Below are positions 54,411 through 62,903 of a DNA stretch of 64,000 nucleotides, in pieces (position 1 is the first letter of the stretch; the number at the start of each line of letters is the position of its first letter). Source of the DNA: CALBPI01 sp039027435 (lineage in GTDB: Bacteria > Pseudomonadota > Gammaproteobacteria > Steroidobacterales > Woeseiaceae); NCBI GenBank assembly GCA_039027435.1, contig JBCCKF010000002.1, positions 1 to 64,000 of the forward strand, given 5' to 3'. A program made the position numbers and the translations under genes. The notes beneath the pieces are model-generated. The model had not been told where the DNA came from and searched no databases. It saw nothing but the letters and a program-made list of their open reading frames with translations.

Positions 54411-56453
54411 TCAGTCAGCAGACTCCCCGGCATCCACCGCAGCGCCGATGACAAGGTATTCGCGCAGCGATTCGGCGAGCAGCCAACCATTGTCTGCATT
54501 AGTGAACACCACGAAACCCATGTCGTGTTCCGGATAAACCTCGAACAAGCAACTGAAATTGCCGTTGTGGCCACCGTGTCCGAAAGCAAGACCGAACGGT
54601 GAATTCATCATGTGAAAACCCAAACCGTAGCGCGCCGGCCATCCCGGCTTTTCCCCGGGCTCTGCCGGGACCGCGACCTGCGGCTCCAGCATGAGCGCAT
54701 ACGACTCGGCCGACAGCCCCTTCTTAGCAAGTAAACCGATCAGAAAATTCGCGAACGAATTCGCTTCCGTATACATGCTGTAGGCGACGCCGATTTCCGA
54801 CGGGAAGTCATGCGGGCCTGTCATTCCGGATAGATGTCCTCGGGAAGTCTGTTCGTGCAACTCAGGCGCCTCGGCGAAAAAGGTGCGCGGCGTGAACCCC
54901 ATAACTTCGACCGTCTCACGTCGCACGATGTCTTCGAGTGGCTCACCCAAAATATGCGAAACGACCCTGCCGAGATATTCAAATCCCTCGCCTGAGTACC
55001 CATACTGGATGCCCGGATAGAATTTGATGTCCATCTCCCCGTCATCGTTAGCCCAGCGCCAGTTTGGGAAACCGGTTTGATGTGATAGCACATGACGGGC
55101 GGTAATCTTCTCGTAACGCTCGTCATGCGCAATCTCCTCAAACGGGAGATAGGTGTGCAATGGGCGATCCAGATCGATCTCGCCACGCTCAGCCAATCGG
55201 TTAACGGTGAACGCGAACACTGTTTTTGTGATCGACGCCGCCTCGAACAATGTGGCTTCCGTCACCCGCTCCCCGCTGTACACGCTCTGCTCCCCATATA
55301 CCGCGTGGTGGATGACCTCTCCATCTTTCACCAGGGCGAGCGAAACGCCCGGCACTTGGTAGTGATCCATCCAGGCATCCATCGCCTGTTCAAGGCTCGC
55401 TTCATCCTTGGCGGAAAAATCAAACAGGGCGCCTTGTGCTGGCATGAGTACGGGCTCATCCACCACGACCAGTTTCATCGAACCGGCATCGGTCACCGCA
55501 TTGGCCTTTATCGCAATCTCCATCGGCTCTGCGGGCGCGATGACGTCAGGGCGATCACCCACCCAAATGACCTGGTCGACACTGCTGACTTTGTATTGAC
55601 CGACCGGCAGAGCAAGTTCGTATTCACCTTGATCGTCCGTTCGAACCTGAACCCAAAGCTCTGGATCAGTCATGGATTGCACGCGCAAACGCATGGACCG
55701 ATCCTCGTCGTCCTCCGACTCAACCGGCATCAAAGCCGTCCCGCGTAACGTGCCAAATTGCGTGTCTTGTCCGACGAGCAGCAAATCCGCGGTACGCCCA
55801 CCGGCTTGACTCTTACCAAAGCCACGCCCCCACGAGTACAGTGACCCGTCAGTGGTCTCGCCTGGTACGTCGTGATCGACAATCAGGAAATCAAGGCCGA
55901 TCGTCGCGTTTGCTGCTAGCGGCCTCGGGCTTGTGAACTGCCATTCGTAGATCGTGGTGTCGCCGTCTCTAACCACCGCCACATCTGCCGAATCCCATCC
56001 CGCCTCTACGATGTCAGCATCCCAGCTTGTATCGCCGCTCATCATCTCCCGATGCTGATCGATCGCAAGATAGAGCGCGGCTCCGGAGCCGGTTACCGTG
56101 TGATTGAAGTCGACATAGGCAATAACAGCGTCGTAGTCGGTCCACTCGCCTGGTGCCTCATCGGGAGAGCCGACATGTACGTCATCGATGACCGTCAACG
56201 CCAGATAGACGGTATTCGACTCCAGTCGATAGGCTGCGCGAAATGTTGCGTTGAAGCCCGAATCCGGTGCAACCGGCGAACCATCGCCTTGTCGCTGAAC
56301 CTGGAAAACAGGCAAGTCTTCCGGCCAGTCATTGAGACGGCCGTCGATTTGAATAGCATCTACGCTATACGCATGGGCGATCTCACCATTGTCGGCACCC
56401 GAGTCAAGCGCACAACACAATCCCAGTAAAACAAAGCAAGCTCTACCAACCAT
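54411..56453 (-). CDS. secreted serine hydrolase fused to N-terminal CBM9-like domain
   Basis: A 680-aa precursor. The ATG at 56453 opens a signal (GRACFVLLGLCCALDSGA-DN). Residues ~25-215 match a CBM9-like sugar-binding sandwich (IQIDGRLNDWPEDLPVF; YDAVIAYVDFN; TIYEWQF). Residues ~235-310 form a CarboxypepD_reg-like repeat (VRTDDQGEYELALPVGQYKV). The C-terminal ~330 residues are a class C beta-lactamase-fold domain: SITK in AASITKTVF (SxxK), YSG in GYSGEGFEYLG (YxN position) and HGG in GHGGHNGNF (HxG). The activity is unknown; a polysaccharide- or peptidoglycan-linked substrate is plausible. It lies 121 bases downstream of the siderophore receptor gene. Confidence 0.85.
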   Translation of the reverse strand: MVGRACFVLLGLCCALDSGADNGEIAHAYSVDAIQIDGRLNDWPEDLPVFQVQRQGDGSPVAPDSGFNATFRAAYRLESNTVYLALTVIDDVHVGSPDEAPGEWTDYDAVIAYVDFNHTVTGSGAALYLAIDQHREMMSGDTSWDADIVEAGWDSADVAVVRDGDTTIYEWQFTSPRPLAANATIGLDFLIVDHDVPGETTDGSLYSWGRGFGKSQAGGRTADLLLVGQDTQFGTLRGTALMPVESEDDEDRSMRLRVQSMTDPELWVQVRTDDQGEYELALPVGQYKVSSVDQVIWVGDRPDVIAPAEPMEIAIKANAVTDAGSMKLVVVDEPVLMPAQGALFDFSAKDEASLEQAMDAWMDHYQVPGVSLALVKDGEVIHHAVYGEQSVYSGERVTEATLFEAASITKTVFAFTVNRLAERGEIDLDRPLHTYLPFEEIAHDERYEKITARHVLSHQTGFPNWRWANDDGEMDIKFYPGIQYGYSGEGFEYLGRVVSHILGEPLEDIVRRETVEVMGFTPRTFFAEAPELHEQTSRGHLSGMTGPHDFPSEIGVAYSMYTEANSFANFLIGLLAKKGLSAESYALMLEPQVAVPAEPGEKPGWPARYGLGFHMMNSPFGLAFGHGGHNGNFSCLFEVYPEHDMGFVVFTNADNGWLLAESLREYLVIGAAVDAGESAD

Positions 56454-56574
56454 TACATCCCCCAGTCGCTGGCGACACCAAACGACGGTAAGACGTGCAA
56501 AACGGGTAGATGGTTTAGTAACGACCCTCGGTTCCAAATCCTTGGGTCGTAACCTGTGCGATGCTTTACCTAAA

Positions 56575-59130
56575 TCAATTCGTGCGCATAGATGCGGTCA
56601 AGAGAATGGTTCGAGGATCACCGCGTAACGCGGCAATCGTCAAAGCGGTATTCCGGACGTAGAACCGATCGGTGATGTTCTTCAGGCCCAGGTTTAGCGA
56701 CAACTCTCCCGCGTCTAATTCACGTGTGTAGGTGAGGTTTGCATTATGAATGACGCCCTGTGCTGGAGTGACAACATTCGCAAACGTAAGTGTTGTGAAG
56801 TCTACGTTCGCCGCAAGCGTTTCACTTTGGTAGTCCAGCCCGTATCCAAACCGAAGCCCATCAACACCCGTCCAACCCAAATCGAAGTTATTCCACAGTA
56901 CGGCTCGGTGTAGTGGTACTGCGTTGAACCTTGCGCCGTTTTCAAGCGCCGCCGAGCCCGCATCTACAATCTCGGTATCTGTGTAGGCATAACTCAGGTA
57001 CATATCCCATCCATCGCCGATCTGACCGGAGACATCCAACTCCAATCCGCGTGCGCGTTGTTCTCCCGATACCTCTGAGACATTGGGAATTCCGGACGCA
57101 ACGATAATGTCCTCTTTCGAAAGTTCGTATAGCGCAATAGTGGTTGATAGGTCACCGTCAAGGAAACTGCCGCGCCATCCAATTTCAACCTGATTCCCGG
57201 TTTCTGGCGTTGTGATTGGGTTACCCACGGTATCCAACGCTGTCGTAAACGGCGCTTTGAAGGACTCTCCATAACTCGCATAGACGTTGTGATTCTCCGA
57301 AATGTCGTATACCGCACCGACGCGAGGGATCCATTCATTTTGATCCACTAGATTTCGGAAAGGTCTGGGATTGCCCTGCTCGTCGAGCGATTGAATCGAC
57401 TCGCTACCGAAGTTGCCGTAACGCACACCAAGCAGCAAATGCAGATTCAGCTCGGGGATATCGATGGAGTCCTGAAGGTTTAGCCCCAGATTATCGAATT
57501 GCCACCGATCCCTGTTAAACGGCGGGGAGTCGTAGAAATTGGTGAGGTGGTCATAAGCCACAGGCTCAGGATCAAAAATGTTGACGCTCGGTGGCAGAGT
57601 TGCCAAAACCCCAATATTGCCGGTGAACAAAGCTGGCAGAACATTCGTTACTGCATTGAAGTACCCGATATTCAGCATATCGATCTGGGAATAGTTCACA
57701 CCCGCCACGATCTGATGGCTTATGCCACCGGTATCCACATCCCAGGCAACATGCGCTGCTGCGTAGGTCGCCTCAGATTCACGTTTCTGATCGAAAGCTG
57801 AGCGGAAGGCGAGGCCATTTGCCGGATCGGAAATGCCAGGGATCACAAATGGTAGGAACGTTAAATAGCCCGAGTTACCGGTTTCACGGCCACCGTCCTT
57901 ATAGCCAACCTGGGCTTTCAGCTGCAGTGAATCACTCAGCTGATGATCGATGTGGAGCTGCACACCCGTGCTGTCCTGCTCATCATAGTCCGTGGTGAAT
58001 CCCAGGTAGGTCTCCTCGGGCAACTCCAGATAGCTACCGTCTTGAAAGACCGTGTTCGTAATCAGCGGATTGCTCTCGTGCTCTACATACTCCGCGATCA
58101 AACGTACATCCGTTTGCTCGGTTGGTCGCCACAACAACTGCATCGTTGGGGCAAAGTCGCGAGCATAATCAAAGTCGACAAATCCTTCGGAATCCTCCCA
58201 ACCGAAGGTAAACCGATACAAAAGCTTGTCATTGCCAAACACCGACCCGGTCGCATCCAATTCAGCGCGGAGCTCGTTGAAGTTGCCAACTGTTGCAGAA
58301 ACACCATAGCTGGCCTCCGCTTGCGGCTGCTTGTAGATGTAATTGATCACACCGGCCGGATCGCCTGCACCGTAGTACAGCGCGGCAGCCCCTTTAAGCA
58401 CTTCGATCCGCTCCAGTGCTGACGTGTGAGCGGGTGGCGCCTCACCACTGGACACCGGAACGCCGTTTATCAGAAATCCGGAATCGTCTGCATTCAAGCC
58501 GAATCCGCGAATCTGAAACGCAGGCGCATTGCGGTTGTGCAAATGCGAGCGATTGACACTCGCGTTCAATAGGACCGAGTCTTCGAGGGTATCAAATTGA
58601 AGATCATCCACTAATGCCTCTGTGACCACCCCAACGTTGAAAGGTGTCTCATCCAGTGAATTTGAGAACAAAGTGGCTGAGCTTGTGTTCTCCACCCGGT
58701 AGCGGCTTTGAAAACCAAGCACGACAACCTCTTCAATATCTCGGCGGGCTCCTGCAACCGCATCATCTGATTGCGTCGCCTGAGCGTTTGTTTTCAAGAG
58801 AAAACCGCCGGATACCGTTTTCTCGGCAACCAGCCCAGATTCGTCGAGAAGCGCCGCAAGCGCGCCCTCAATATTGTAGCTGCCGTCTATCGGATTGCCG
58901 GTCTTGCCGGCAAATAATGCATCGTCACCATAAATGGCGACCCCAAACACGTCCGATAACTCAACGACCGATGCAGATAGTGGTTTCGCATCGATTCTGA
59001 CAGCGCGCACGGCGTCGCCACTGTCGGATAATTGCGCGGTGGCACTGCTCGCAAGAACGAACAAAGCCAGCATTACCTTTGCAAAATTCTGGCCAAACCA
59101 AGACAAGCATCGAGTTACCGTGACACGCAT
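56575..59130 (-). CDS. TonB-dependent siderophore receptor with STN domain
   Basis: An 851-aa outer-membrane receptor. Signal peptide near 1-32 (ATA-QL). The STN/secretin domain spans ~45-115 (VRIDAKPLSASVVELSDVFGVAIYGDD; GSYNIEGALAALLDESGL), the part that signals to FecR-type partners. A TonB-box-like EEVVVLG near 133, a plug from ~150 (QIRGFGLNADDSGFLINGVPVSSGEAPPAHTSALERIEVLKGAAALYYGAGDPAGVINYIYKQPQ) and the barrel ends TASMRTN. The plug matches the ferric-siderophore receptor branch (FpvA/FecA-like). Regulated together with the FecR and FecI-like genes upstream. Confidence 0.93.
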   Translation of the reverse strand: MRVTVTRCLSWFGQNFAKVMLALFVLASSATAQLSDSGDAVRAVRIDAKPLSASVVELSDVFGVAIYGDDALFAGKTGNPIDGSYNIEGALAALLDESGLVAEKTVSGGFLLKTNAQATQSDDAVAGARRDIEEVVVLGFQSRYRVENTSSATLFSNSLDETPFNVGVVTEALVDDLQFDTLEDSVLLNASVNRSHLHNRNAPAFQIRGFGLNADDSGFLINGVPVSSGEAPPAHTSALERIEVLKGAAALYYGAGDPAGVINYIYKQPQAEASYGVSATVGNFNELRAELDATGSVFGNDKLLYRFTFGWEDSEGFVDFDYARDFAPTMQLLWRPTEQTDVRLIAEYVEHESNPLITNTVFQDGSYLELPEETYLGFTTDYDEQDSTGVQLHIDHQLSDSLQLKAQVGYKDGGRETGNSGYLTFLPFVIPGISDPANGLAFRSAFDQKRESEATYAAAHVAWDVDTGGISHQIVAGVNYSQIDMLNIGYFNAVTNVLPALFTGNIGVLATLPPSVNIFDPEPVAYDHLTNFYDSPPFNRDRWQFDNLGLNLQDSIDIPELNLHLLLGVRYGNFGSESIQSLDEQGNPRPFRNLVDQNEWIPRVGAVYDISENHNVYASYGESFKAPFTTALDTVGNPITTPETGNQVEIGWRGSFLDGDLSTTIALYELSKEDIIVASGIPNVSEVSGEQRARGLELDVSGQIGDGWDMYLSYAYTDTEIVDAGSAALENGARFNAVPLHRAVLWNNFDLGWTGVDGLRFGYGLDYQSETLAANVDFTTLTFANVVTPAQGVIHNANLTYTRELDAGELSLNLGLKNITDRFYVRNTALTIAALRGDPRTILLTASMRTN

Positions 59131-59225
59131 GCGTATTCCCTCTGTATTAGAAATGCGGGGACGAGCGCCCCTATAACTCGAATGACGGGAATCGAAAGGA
59201 AAACGACACCCGTCGGGTGAAAAAT

Positions 59226-60278
59226 TTAGTTCCGAGGTTGAATGAGCACGAGTCCGTCCTCCGGTCGCTCGATGCTTACCGGATGAATTGATGCGAGTGC
59301 ACTGAGGTGTTCCTCGGTATCTGCGCCACGAAATACACCGCTGATTCGCAAATCGGATAGCAAGTGAGTCGGATCTTCAATCTTGATCGTGGCTGCGGAA
59401 TTTCGATCGAGATCAGCGACAAATTCAGCGATGCTGGCCCCGCGGTAGACCCAACGCTGTTGACGCCACGCACCAACATCGTCGGCACTCGTCGAGACAG
59501 GAGACTGCAAACCGTCTTTGCGATTCGCTGCGACAGTGTCACCCGCAACAAGACGCTCCTGCAATCGGGCATCAGACTGGGAATAGTTGGTGGTAAGCGG
59601 ATAGCTAACATCAACGGTGCCTTCAGCAACGGCCACACGAAACACACCGGCACTATTGCGAACGTCAAACGCTGTACCGACCGCTGTCGCAACCAGGCTG
59701 TCAGTTGACACAGAGAAAGGACGGCTTGCGTCCTTAGCTACGTCGAAAAAGCCAAGACCACGCTCCAATATGAGCTGTCGACTCGATGCGAAGTACTTAA
59801 CCGACAATACCGACTCAGGCCCCAATGACACCGTCGAACCATCCTGAAGGACCACCTGCTGGCTCTCACCCGATACCGTCTCAAAGGTTGCAGCGTAGGT
59901 TGGCACCGCTGGACTCGGCGACAATCCGTCGTTCGAACGAATCACAAGTGTCGTTGTGAATGTGAGAATCAACGCGGCAGCAACCGCCAGTCCCGCAAAA
60001 CCAAACCGACTACTGCGACTCGTGTCGCGTGGCTGACCCTCAGCGACATCGGACATTGGAAGCAAGTCGTTATCGATGTCTGCCCGGGAAAGGTGTCCAA
60101 AAGCCTGCACTGCTGTCAGAGCACGGTCGTAGGCATCAGCGTGCTGAGGATCTTGAGCTAACCACTGACGAAAACGCCACTGATCAAAAGCAGACCCACC
60201 GGCTTCCTCCAATCTGAGCACCCAAGCGTGTGCCTCCCTCAGCGACTGCTCTACGTTTTGCTCCGATTGCCTAGACAT
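59226..60278 (-). CDS. FecR family anti-sigma/transmembrane sensor protein
   Basis: A 350-aa inner-membrane protein. An N-terminal cytoplasmic DUF4880-like helical domain (AHAWVLRLEEAGGSAFDQWRFRQWLAQDPQHADAYDRALT, ~14-55), one transmembrane helix (~95-115, FGFAGLAVAAALILTFTTTLVI) and a periplasmic FecR domain (TYAATFETVSGESQQVVLQDGSTVSLGPESVLSVKY; FSVSTDSLVATAVGTAFDVR) with a C-terminal secretin-like part (SIAEFVADLDRNSAATIKI). It relays the receptor signal to the FecI-like sigma factor, whose gene overlaps its start by 28 bases. Confidence 0.92.
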   Translation of the reverse strand: MSRQSEQNVEQSLREAHAWVLRLEEAGGSAFDQWRFRQWLAQDPQHADAYDRALTAVQAFGHLSRADIDNDLLPMSDVAEGQPRDTSRSSRFGFAGLAVAAALILTFTTTLVIRSNDGLSPSPAVPTYAATFETVSGESQQVVLQDGSTVSLGPESVLSVKYFASSRQLILERGLGFFDVAKDASRPFSVSTDSLVATAVGTAFDVRNSAGVFRVAVAEGTVDVSYPLTTNYSQSDARLQERLVAGDTVAANRKDGLQSPVSTSADDVGAWRQQRWVYRGASIAEFVADLDRNSAATIKIEDPTHLLSDLRISGVFRGADTEEHLSALASIHPVSIERPEDGLVLIQPRN

Positions 60279-60877
60279 TTTGCGCTTTCCCCTGGAGATT
60301 CAAGCAGCTGATAGTTCAACTCAGCATCCGCCTTGCTGACATGCTTTGCTGCCGCCGTCCGCCCGATTCCCAGCCTACGGCCCACCTCGTCCATTGTGAG
60401 CCCATCTATGCGTCGAAGAATGAACGCGGTTCGGCGACGCTCTGGCATACAACGGAGTACTTCGTTGATCACTTTCAACTGCGCTCTTGCATCAATGACG
60501 GTTTCCGGTGAGCAATTGTCACCTCTGAGAGGAAAGAAAAGCTGCTCAACCTCAAAGTCATAGCGATTCCGGACCTGCGCCGACTTACGGATATCAATTG
60601 TGAGATTTCGAGCTGTTCTCCAGAGGAAGGCTCTGAGGTTACCCACTAGCGATAACTGCGGATGCTCGAAAACACGCCTGAAGGACTCTTGAGCAACATC
60701 CGTGGGATCCGGTGGCCCTTCCCCGAAGCGCGCTCTGATGCCCGTAACCAGCTCATCGAAATACTCCTCGTAGACTGCACTCACACGCGCCTTCTGGTCG
60801 TCAGATACGATTGACGGTTTGTGGGCGGCGGAGTCGCGCTTGAGCACGCTGGCAGATTGTGAGGACGAGTCGGCCAT
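60251..60877 (-). CDS. ECF sigma factor, FecI-like
   Basis: A 208-aa RNA polymerase sigma factor. Region 2 is ~30-95 (YEEYFDELVTGIRARFG; DVAQESFRRVFEHP; AFLWRTARNLTIDIRK) and region 4 is ~135-190 (VLRCMPERRRTAFILRRIDGLTMDEVGRRLGIGRTAAAKHVSKADAEL). It directs polymerase to the receptor promoter when released by FecR. Its own upstream region contains TTGAAA, 16 bases, TATAGT, and an overlapping Fur-box-like sequence, consistent with iron repression. Coding overlap with fecR-like gene is 28 bases. Confidence 0.93.
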   Translation of the reverse strand: MADSSSQSASVLKRDSAAHKPSIVSDDQKARVSAVYEEYFDELVTGIRARFGEGPPDPTDVAQESFRRVFEHPQLSLVGNLRAFLWRTARNLTIDIRKSAQVRNRYDFEVEQLFFPLRGDNCSPETVIDARAQLKVINEVLRCMPERRRTAFILRRIDGLTMDEVGRRLGIGRTAAAKHVSKADAELNYQLLESPGESAKCLGNRSKT

Positions 60878-60987
60878 CGAGATCCGGTATCGATTCCATC
60901 AGACACCGACGCCTCGAGCTGCACAAACACGCTGTTTCGAAGGGTCTGACTAGCAGGTTTGGCCGGACGCGGTCGGTACAACAGCCA

Positions 60988-61006
60988 AATGAGAACGAGT
61001 TTCATT
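60988..61006. promoter_or_regulatory. Fur-box-like site upstream of the FecI-like gene
   Basis: AATGAGAACGAGTTTCATT. In the 7-1-7 model of the Fur box it matches 10 of 14 positions (TGAGAAC, G, AGTTTCA against TGATAAT, N, ATTATCA). It begins directly downstream of the -10 box, where repressor binding would block initiation. Fur binding itself is inference. Confidence 0.6.
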
Positions 61007-61007
61007 A

Positions 61008-61035
61008 ACTATAGACAAGAACCCCGTCATTTCAA
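61008..61035 (-). promoter_or_regulatory. sigma70-type promoter of the FecI-like operon
   Basis: Minus strand TTGAAA (61035-61030), 16-base spacer, TATAGT (61013-61008): 5 of 6 matches each to the consensus boxes. It lies between the ABC exporter stop and the FecI-like start, giving a leader of about 120 bases. Confidence 0.7.
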
Positions 61036-61052
61036 GTTGTAATTACCGCTCG

Positions 61053-62903
61053 CTAGTCGCTCCCGATAAATCCACCGGATTGTCGCGCCCACAAGTCGGC
61101 ATAGACACCGCCCTCAGCGACCAGCTCAGCATGTGTCCCCATTTCCACGATGCTCCCTTCGTCCATCACGACCAATCGATCCAGCGAGGCGATCGTCGAT
61201 AGTCGGTGCGCAATGGCGATCACGGTCTTGCCCGCCATCAACTCGAACAAGCTCTCCTGAATCGCTGCCTCGACCTCCGAATCCAGCGCTGAGGTCGCCT
61301 CGTCGAGGATCAGGATGGGTGCGTCCTTCAGGAATACACGCGCGATTGCAATGCGTTGCCGCTGACCGCCAGACAATTTGACGCCACGCTCCCCCACGAA
61401 TGCATCAAGCCCGCGCCGGCCATTACGATCCTCGATCGACTCAACAAACTCCCACGCCTTGGCGCGCTCTGCCGCCCGAATGATCTGGTCATCCGAAACC
61501 TCTGGTCGCGAGTAGGCAATGTTCTCTCTAATCGATCGGTGCAATAGCGAGGTGTCCTGGGTCACCACGCCGATCTGACTGCGAAGCGAGTCTTGGGACA
61601 CGGTCGCGATATCGGTGCCATCCACACGAATCGCGCCACCCTCAAGGTCGTAAAAACGCAGGAGCACGTTTGTCAGTGTCGTCTTGCCCGCACCCGATCG
61701 TCCCACTAGTCCGATCTTTTCGCCGGGATCTATTCGCAAAGAGAGGTTCTCTATCGCACCAGAGCCCTTGCCATAGTGGAATCGAACCCGATCGAATTCG
61801 ATCGCACCCTTGTCTACCGCCAACGAGGATGCTTCTGGTTGATCGACGACTTGACGTTCGCGAGCCATCATAGACGCACCATCGTGCACAACGCCGATGT
61901 TCTCGAACAACGAGGACAACTCCCACATGATCCACTGCGACATGCCGTTGAGTCTCAGAGCGAGTGCAATCGCAATCGCAATGGCCCCGATCGAAACGCT
62001 TTCCTGGAGCCACAGCCAAATCGACAGCGCAGAAATTCCAAATACCAGAATCACATTGTTCAGATAGACACAGCTCTGCATGAGCGTCACAAGGCGCATT
62101 TGCTCGTGCACGGTGGTAAGGAATGAATCCATCCCCTCCTTCGCATACTTGGCCTCGCGACCGGCGTGGGAGAACAACTTCACCGTCATGATGTTGGTGT
62201 AACTGTCGACAATTCTCCCGGTCATGATCGAACGCGCGTCTGCCTGACGCTGGCTGACAACGGAAAGTCTCGGCACAAAAAACCGAACCGCAGTCGCGTA
62301 GATCAACAGCCAAGCGACCAACGGCAGTGCAAGGCGCAGATCTGACTGCGCAACCATTACGACAACGGATACAAAATAGACCAACACGTAGACAAGCACA
62401 TCCGTCACTTTCATTACGGTTTCGCGAACCGCGAGTGCCGTCTGCATCACCTTCGTCGCCACACGTCCAGCAAACTCGTCAGCAAAGAAAGCAAGACTCT
62501 GACCAAGCAGATAACGGTGCATTTGCCAGCGACCGATCATCGGGTAATTTCCGAGCAACGTCTGGTGAATGATCAGTGACTGGGCGACCACCGCCGCCGG
62601 CAGAATGACCAACAAGAACAGTCCCATCAACCAAAGTCGACCGCCCTCGCGTGCGAGAAAATCGACTCGATCGGCCGTGGATAGCCAGTCCACCAAGGAC
62701 CCAAGAAAACCGAACAGCGCGACTTCGCCGATTGCGATGAAGGCGCTTAGCCCCGCCATCAGAACAATCCAGCCAATCACCGGTCGGGTGTAGCTCCAAC
62801 AAAAGCCCAATAGTGCGCGAGGCGGTGCCTCCGGGTGCTCCGCCGGATAGGGGTCGATTCTGGACTCAAAGAACCGAAACACTACTTCAAGGCTCCACTT
62901 CAC
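61053..62903 (-). CDS. ABC transporter, fused permease and ATPase (exporter half-transporter)
   Basis: A 616-aa inner-membrane protein. The N-terminal ABC membrane domain has six helices (~40-330). The nucleotide-binding domain follows: Walker A in VGRSGAGKTTLTN (~405), Q-loop in GVVTQDTSLLH, signature LSGGQRQRIAI, Walker B in ILILDEATSAL, and switch His in IAHRLSTI. Full-length half-transporters form homodimers and export lipids, peptides or drugs. GTG at 62903 is the apparent start and overlaps the preceding TPR/peptidase gene by 17 bases. It is followed by the iron-regulated promoter. Confidence 0.93.
   Translation of the reverse strand: MKWSLEVVFRFFESRIDPYPAEHPEAPPRALLGFCWSYTRPVIGWIVLMAGLSAFIAIGEVALFGFLGSLVDWLSTADRVDFLAREGGRLWLMGLFLLVILPAAVVAQSLIIHQTLLGNYPMIGRWQMHRYLLGQSLAFFADEFAGRVATKVMQTALAVRETVMKVTDVLVYVLVYFVSVVVMVAQSDLRLALPLVAWLLIYATAVRFFVPRLSVVSQRQADARSIMTGRIVDSYTNIMTVKLFSHAGREAKYAKEGMDSFLTTVHEQMRLVTLMQSCVYLNNVILVFGISALSIWLWLQESVSIGAIAIAIALALRLNGMSQWIMWELSSLFENIGVVHDGASMMARERQVVDQPEASSLAVDKGAIEFDRVRFHYGKGSGAIENLSLRIDPGEKIGLVGRSGAGKTTLTNVLLRFYDLEGGAIRVDGTDIATVSQDSLRSQIGVVTQDTSLLHRSIRENIAYSRPEVSDDQIIRAAERAKAWEFVESIEDRNGRRGLDAFVGERGVKLSGGQRQRIAIARVFLKDAPILILDEATSALDSEVEAAIQESLFELMAGKTVIAIAHRLSTIASLDRLVVMDEGSIVEMGTHAELVAEGGVYADLWARQSGGFIGSD

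Noticed and set aside
59207..59219. Short inverted repeat CACCC/GGGTG upstream of the siderophore receptor gene
   Set aside because: Only a 5-base stem; although some T-rich sequence follows on the minus strand, it is too weak to call a terminator.
61642..62313. 223-codon minus-strand frame inside the ABC exporter gene
   Set aside because: Out-of-phase shadow of a gene with all ABC motifs intact; composition is implausible for a real protein.
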